This document shows positions 60,071 to 64,000 of a stretch of 64,000 nucleotides of DNA, piece after piece; the first letter of the stretch is position 1, and every line of letters starts with the position of its first letter. Made by a program: the position numbers and the translations under genes. The stretch lies in the NCBI RefSeq assembly GCF_015752045.1, contig NZ_JADOUS010000007.1:1-64000 (forward strand), given 5' to 3'. The notes beneath the pieces are model-generated. The model saw only the letters and a list, made by a program, of their open reading frames with translations. It ran no database searches and was not told where the DNA came from. Source of the DNA: Arthrobacter_D sp015752045 (GTDB taxonomy: Bacteria > Actinomycetota > Actinomycetes > Actinomycetales > Micrococcaceae).

Positions 60071-60850
60071 GTGAAGAGCACCCGACGATCCGAGCAGGCC
60101 ACGACCACGACCGCGCCGCCGACCCGCACCCCGGGCAGGCCGTCCTGGCTGGTGCCCGTGGGCCTGATCCTGCTCAGCCTCATTCCCGTCCTCGCAGGCG
60201 CCGCCCGCCTCACGGAGCTGGCCGCCGGGCCCGAGGTCACCGTCCGCAATGCGCGATTCGTCGCATTCCCCGTTCCCGTCGTCCTGCACATCCTCAGCGC
60301 CACGCTGTACACCGTGCTGGGGGCCTTCCAGTTCGTCCCCTCCCTGCGGCGAGGCGGGCGGACCTGGCACAGGGCCGCCGGCAGGATCCTCTTTCCGGCG
60401 GGACTGGTGGCGGCGCTCACGGGCCTCTGGATGGCCTCGTTCTCCGCGCTCCCGCCCAGCGACGGCCGGCTGCTCCTCGCCTTCCGGCTCCTCTTCGGGA
60501 CCGGGATGGTCCTCAGCCTCCTCCTGGGCGTCCGTGCCGTGATGCGCGGCGACACCAGCACCCACGGCGCATGGATGACCCGCGCCTACGCGATCGGCCT
60601 CGGCGCCGGGACCCAGGCCCTCATCCTCATCGTCCCGGAGCTCCGCGGCACACCGCCCGATGTGACGATGCGGGCCCTGCTGATGGGTGCCGGATGGATC
60701 ATCAACCTGGGCGTCGCGGAGGTCGTCATCCGCCGGCGGGCCCGGTCGCGGGCTCCCCGTCGACCCTCCGGCGGCGATGGCCCACCCCCGGGCGGGCGAC
60801 GGCCACCGCATGTCGGGTCGCCACCTGTCCGCGGCCGGCAGTACGGCTAG
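60071..60850 (+). CDS. DUF2306 family integral membrane protein
   Basis: A 259-residue protein with a basic N-terminus, six to seven hydrophobic helices and an Arg/Pro/Gly-rich cytoplasmic tail. The blocks PVVLHILSATLYTVLGAFQF, WHRAAGRILFPAGLVAALTG and HGAWMTRAYAIGLGAGTQ contain the conserved His residues of DUF2306, a family proposed to be cytochrome-like but uncharacterised. The GTG start follows a leader of about 95 bases. Its stop overlaps that of the convergent priA gene in the four bases CTAG. It is probably repressed by the divergent TetR. Confidence 0.87.
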   Translation: MKSTRRSEQATTTTAPPTRTPGRPSWLVPVGLILLSLIPVLAGAARLTELAAGPEVTVRNARFVAFPVPVVLHILSATLYTVLGAFQFVPSLRRGGRTWHRAAGRILFPAGLVAALTGLWMASFSALPPSDGRLLLAFRLLFGTGMVLSLLLGVRAVMRGDTSTHGAWMTRAYAIGLGAGTQALILIVPELRGTPPDVTMRALLMGAGWIINLGVAEVVIRRRARSRAPRRPSGGDGPPPGGRRPPHVGSPPVRGRQYG

Positions 60851-63090
60851 AGCACGTCGAGTGCGTCGAGCCGGACGTGGACCGGCTCGCCCGTCCGCCT
60901 CGCGGACAGCGCCGCCCGGCGGGCCCGCAGCACCCTCGTGACGCCCGCGGCCGCGCGGTAGGAGAAGAACAGCAGCATACGATGGCTGCCCTGCCCCGCC
61001 AGCGCGTCCGGTGCGGCGTTGCCGCGGTCGGTGCCGCGCTTCGGGCCGGCGAGGGCGCGGGCGGCCAAAACGGCGTCACGGCGGACATCGGGAGGGACGG
61101 GCGCCGGACCGACGACACGCACGGTGCCCTCGGTGCCCTCGGTCTCCAGGCCGTCGAGGAAGTGGGTGAGGGCTTCCCTGGTCCCCGTGAGCACCGCATA
61201 CCGGACAGCCGGCGGAAGCCCGAGTTCGTGGCGTTCTGCCAGTTCGCGGGACGCTGCTCCCGCCGGATCCCACCGTACGAGGTGGCCGACGGCGACGTCG
61301 TCGTCGCCGGTGATCACCACCGTCCCGCCGGCGGTGGCGGGACGCGCGAGGATCGCCGCGGAGAACCAGCGACGCAGCGCGTCCTCCCCGGCGCGCATCG
61401 ATTCACGGCTGAGCATGGCGTTGCCGTCGAGCAGGATGACGGCGGCGTATCCCCCCGCGGCCACGGGTTCCGCCCCCGGGGTGGCGACGACGACGGCGGG
61501 CACGTCCCGGACGTCGTCGACGATGTGCTCGCCCGCCGAGGAGATGACCGGGACCCCGGGGAAGGCCCGTCCCAGTTCCTCGGCGGTCCGGGTGGCGCCC
61601 GTGACGGTGGACCGCATCCGGGTGCCGCCGCATTCCGGGCAGGCCCAGTGGGGGTCCGGGCGGCCGCACCACCGGCAGGCGGGCGGTGCGTTCCGCCCCG
61701 ACTGCGCCAGCGGCCCGGCGCAGACCGGACAGCGGGCCGCGTGGCGGCACCGGTCGCAGGCCAAGGCCGGGGAGAAGCCCGTGCGGGCGACCTGCAGGAG
61801 GACGGGGCCGGTCTTCAGCCCGGCCTGCGCCGCAGCCCAGGCGGCGTGGGGGATACGGGCCTGGGCGGCCAGCGGGTCGCGCTCCATCTGGTAGGCGTCG
61901 GCGGCGTGGAGGACGCGGGGCGCCGAACGGCGCACCTCGCTGCGGTCGGCCTGGATGGCATGCGCCCAGCCGGTGTCGACGAGGCGCTGCGCCTCGGTGG
62001 TGCGGGCGAAGGAGGAGAGCAGCATCGCCGCCCCGGCCTGCTCGGCACGCAGCAGCAGGACGTCGCGGACGTGCTGGTACGGCGCGCGCTGCTCGACGTG
62101 CTGGTCGTCGCCGTCGTCCCACAGGCAGACGAGCCCGAGGTCCCGCACGGGCGCGTAGGCGGCCGACCGCGTACCGACCGCCACGGTCGCCGTCCCGTGG
62201 AGGATGCGCAGGAAGTTGCGGTACCTGGGGGTCGCGCCGTCCTCGCCCGTCAGCCGGGCCACCGCCGGTGCCCCGAGGCGGCCCACGAGGGCGGCCTCCA
62301 TGCGCGCCAGGTCCCGCTGGTCGGGGACCACGACGACCGCTCCCCTGCCGGAGGACACCGCAGCCGCGACCGCGTCGGCGATCTCCTCGTGCCAGGCCGT
62401 GGCACCGTACCCGCCGAGGCTCGTCAGCACGGCCCGGGGCGATTCGCCGGAACAGAGGTGCTGCAGGTAGGCGGGGCCGTTCGGGTAGCGCCGGAAGCCG
62501 CCGGAGGGCGGCGGTTCCGCGGCGACGGGCAGCACCGTGGAGGACGTGCCCGGGGCGCCTCCGACGCCCGATGCGGCGGCCGCCCCGGAGGGCCGCGGCA
62601 TGGACTCCCCGTGGGCCGCGGCGGCGGCACCCGGGTCGTCGAACTCGGCCTCGACCCGGGCCATGCGCGGGGGTACGGCCGACCGCAGGACGTCGCTCAC
62701 GGTGCCGACCGACCGCGCGGCGACCGCCGTCGCGAGGGCGAGGACCTCGGGGGTGAGTACCCGCTGCGGGGAGAGGACCTTCGCGAGCGGCAGGAGTGTC
62801 GCCGTCGTGCTGGCCTCCTGGATCCGCTCCGCGAGGAAGCCTGCGTGCTCGCGCCCGGCGAACCGCACCTTCACCCGGACGCCGGGCTGCGCCTCGGCGT
62901 CCATGGCGGCCGGGACCGCGTAGTCGAAGTACCGGTCGAGATGGGGAAGCTGCGCGTCCAGGATCACCCGTGCGATAGGCAGTGACGACGCCCGCGCGGG
63001 ATCGGCCTGCGGCAGCTGGGCGGCCCCAAAGCCGTGCAGCAACGACAACTGGCCGTCCGTGCCATCCGGCAGGCGGGTGGTGTGCGTCAT
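60847..63090 (-). CDS. priA: Primosomal protein N' (PriA), actinobacterial type without Walker motifs
   Basis: Replication-restart protein that loads the replisome at stalled forks. The 747 residues contain the N-terminal DNA-binding region (ARVILDAQLPHLDRYFDYAV), the helicase-like domains and eight zinc-binding Cys (CDRCRHAARCPVC and CRWCG, CPECG). The Walker A position reads LGGYGATAWHEE instead of G-x4-GKT, and the DEAH box is replaced by LWDDGDDQH, so ATPase and helicase activity are probably absent, as known for actinobacterial PriA. A Gly/Ala/Pro linker lies near residues 150-190. The ATG has GGAGC upstream. It follows metK by 37 bases. Confidence 0.93.
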   Translation of the reverse strand: MTHTTRLPDGTDGQLSLLHGFGAAQLPQADPARASSLPIARVILDAQLPHLDRYFDYAVPAAMDAEAQPGVRVKVRFAGREHAGFLAERIQEASTTATLLPLAKVLSPQRVLTPEVLALATAVAARSVGTVSDVLRSAVPPRMARVEAEFDDPGAAAAAHGESMPRPSGAAAASGVGGAPGTSSTVLPVAAEPPPSGGFRRYPNGPAYLQHLCSGESPRAVLTSLGGYGATAWHEEIADAVAAAVSSGRGAVVVVPDQRDLARMEAALVGRLGAPAVARLTGEDGATPRYRNFLRILHGTATVAVGTRSAAYAPVRDLGLVCLWDDGDDQHVEQRAPYQHVRDVLLLRAEQAGAAMLLSSFARTTEAQRLVDTGWAHAIQADRSEVRRSAPRVLHAADAYQMERDPLAAQARIPHAAWAAAQAGLKTGPVLLQVARTGFSPALACDRCRHAARCPVCAGPLAQSGRNAPPACRWCGRPDPHWACPECGGTRMRSTVTGATRTAEELGRAFPGVPVISSAGEHIVDDVRDVPAVVVATPGAEPVAAGGYAAVILLDGNAMLSRESMRAGEDALRRWFSAAILARPATAGGTVVITGDDDVAVGHLVRWDPAGAASRELAERHELGLPPAVRYAVLTGTREALTHFLDGLETEGTEGTVRVVGPAPVPPDVRRDAVLAARALAGPKRGTDRGNAAPDALAGQGSHRMLLFFSYRAAAGVTRVLRARRAALSARRTGEPVHVRLDALDVL

Positions 63091-63127
63091 GATGCTCCGG
63101 CCGGGCCTACGGCCGCCTCCTCCCGTG

Positions 63128-64000
63128 TCAGGCGTTGAAGTAGCTCCTGAGCTTGTCCACGCGGTCGGTGCGCTCCCAGGTGAAACCGTCCTCCTCGCGG
63201 CCGAAGTGGCCGTGGGCCGCGGTGCGCTGGTAGATCGGGCGCTTCAGATCGAGGGCGTGGATGATGCCGAGCGGGCGGAGATCGAACACCTCGCGGATGG
63301 CGGCACCGATCTTCAGCGGGTCCACGGTCTCGGTGCCGAAGGTCTCCACGTAGATCCCGACGGGCTGTGCCATGCCGATGGCGTAGGCGATCTGGATCTC
63401 GGCACGGCGGGCGAGCCCGGCCGCCACGACGTTCTTCGCGACCCACCGCATGGCGTAGGCCGCCGAACGGTCCACCTTCGACGGGTCCTTGCCGCTGAAC
63501 GCGCCGCCGCCGTGGCGGGCCGTGCCGCCGTAGGTGTCGACGATGATCTTGCGGCCGGTCAGTCCGGCGTCGCCCACGGGGCCGCCGATGACGAAGGCAC
63601 CGCCGGGGTTGAGGATGTGGCGGACCGACGAGGCGTCGAGGTCGGAATCGGCCAGGACCGGGGTGACCACGTGCTCGACGAGACCGGCGCGCAGCTCCTC
63701 GAGGGACACCTCGGCGGAGTGCTGGGAGGAGATGACCACGGAGTCGATCGAGACGGGGCGGTCGCCGTCGTAGCCGATGGTGACCTGCGTCTTGCCGTCC
63801 GGGCGGAGATACGGGAGGGTCCCGTCCTTGCGGACGGCGGTGAGGCGCTCGGACAGCCGGTGCGCCAGCCAGATGGGGGCGGGCATGAGCACGGCGGTCT
63901 CGTCGCTCGCGTAGCCGAACATGATGCCCTGGTCCCCCGCGCCCTGGGCGTCGTAGGGGTCCAGGCCCGTCCCCTCACGGGTCTCGAGCGAGGTGAACAC
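63128..64000 (-). CDS. metK: S-adenosylmethionine synthase (C-terminal part, cut by the window edge)
   Basis: Makes S-adenosylmethionine from methionine and ATP. The visible 290 residues cover roughly the last three quarters: GAGDQGIMFGYA (ATP loop), FVIGGPVGDAGLTGRKIIVDTYGG (read in parts), GGGAFSGKDPSKVDRSAAY with the P-loop-like GGGAF, and the C-terminal YFNA. The true start lies beyond position 64000. It is followed by priA, a conserved order. Confidence 0.97.
   Translation of the reverse strand: MFTSLETREGTGLDPYDAQGAGDQGIMFGYASDETAVLMPAPIWLAHRLSERLTAVRKDGTLPYLRPDGKTQVTIGYDGDRPVSIDSVVISSQHSAEVSLEELRAGLVEHVVTPVLADSDLDASSVRHILNPGGAFVIGGPVGDAGLTGRKIIVDTYGGTARHGGGAFSGKDPSKVDRSAAYAMRWVAKNVVAAGLARRAEIQIAYAIGMAQPVGIYVETFGTETVDPLKIGAAIREVFDLRPLGIIHALDLKRPIYQRTAAHGHFGREEDGFTWERTDRVDKLRSYFNA

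Noticed and set aside
59950..62985. Open frame of about 1011 codons on the + strand
   Set aside because: It runs through the DUF2306 gene in another frame and antisense to priA; composition is low complexity.

Overview
The window is GC-rich chromosomal DNA from an actinobacterium, most likely an Arthrobacter-like member of the Micrococcaceae. The gene order supports this: a Lrp-type regulator, trpD, ctaE-qcrCAB and ctaF-ctaD-ctaC-erpA; hrcA-dnaJ2-rsmE; phoH-ybeY-CBS protein-era; leuS-degV-comEA-comEC-holA then rpsT; lepA-hemW; metK-priA. GTG and TTG starts are common, many genes overlap by 1 to 14 bases, and many start codons lie exactly 6 bases after a TAnnnT hexamer with no ribosome binding site. 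No tRNA, rRNA, CRISPR array, insertion sequence or prophage was seen.

Layout. 1-1.9 kb: a truncated MFS exporter, a lipoprotein and about 740 bases without a convincing gene; this edge looks less conserved than the rest. 1.9-14 kb: small genes, trpD and the cytochrome bcc-aa3 supercomplex in two blocks (ctaE-qcrCAB on +, ctaC-ctaD-ctaF on -), with erpA beside them. 14-22 kb: an M20 peptidase, a DUF3043 membrane protein, pyrD, a hydrolase, recO-uppS and leuA. 22-40 kb: an M13 peptidase, an LCP cell-wall protein, the phoH-ybeY-CBS-era operon, a GerMN lipoprotein-like protein, hrcA-dnaJ-rsmE, DUF3097, DUF4870, lepA-hemW, an orphan MazF-like protein and rpsT. 40-48.5 kb: the comEA-comEC-holA DNA-uptake and replication block, degV and leuS. 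48.8-54 kb: the glycerol genes glpF, glpK and glpD with a divergent SorC-type regulator. 54-61 kb: an accessory block with two paralogous TetR regulators, an MDR oxidoreductase, a DUF2306 membrane protein and an overlapping four-gene operon (aldo/keto reductase, hydrolase, glycosyltransferase, 93-residue protein). 61-64 kb: priA and the 5'-truncated metK.

Regulation is the most interesting content. A palindrome of the form TCTAC-N5-GTAGA occurs at the trpD/ctaE, qcrC and ctaC promoters, suggesting one unknown regulator for the respiratory chain. The two TetR genes share an operator core, GTAC-N3-GTAC. Two adjacent TGCA(S)-N4-(S)TGCA palindromes lie over the -35 boxes of the divergent glpD and sorC-type promoters. 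leuS has a classical attenuator with a Leu-rich leader peptide, and leuA has a pseudoknot matching the known actinobacterial LEU element. hrcA has a degenerate CIRCE site. Functions are read from recognised family motifs in the translated sequence; no database search was run.
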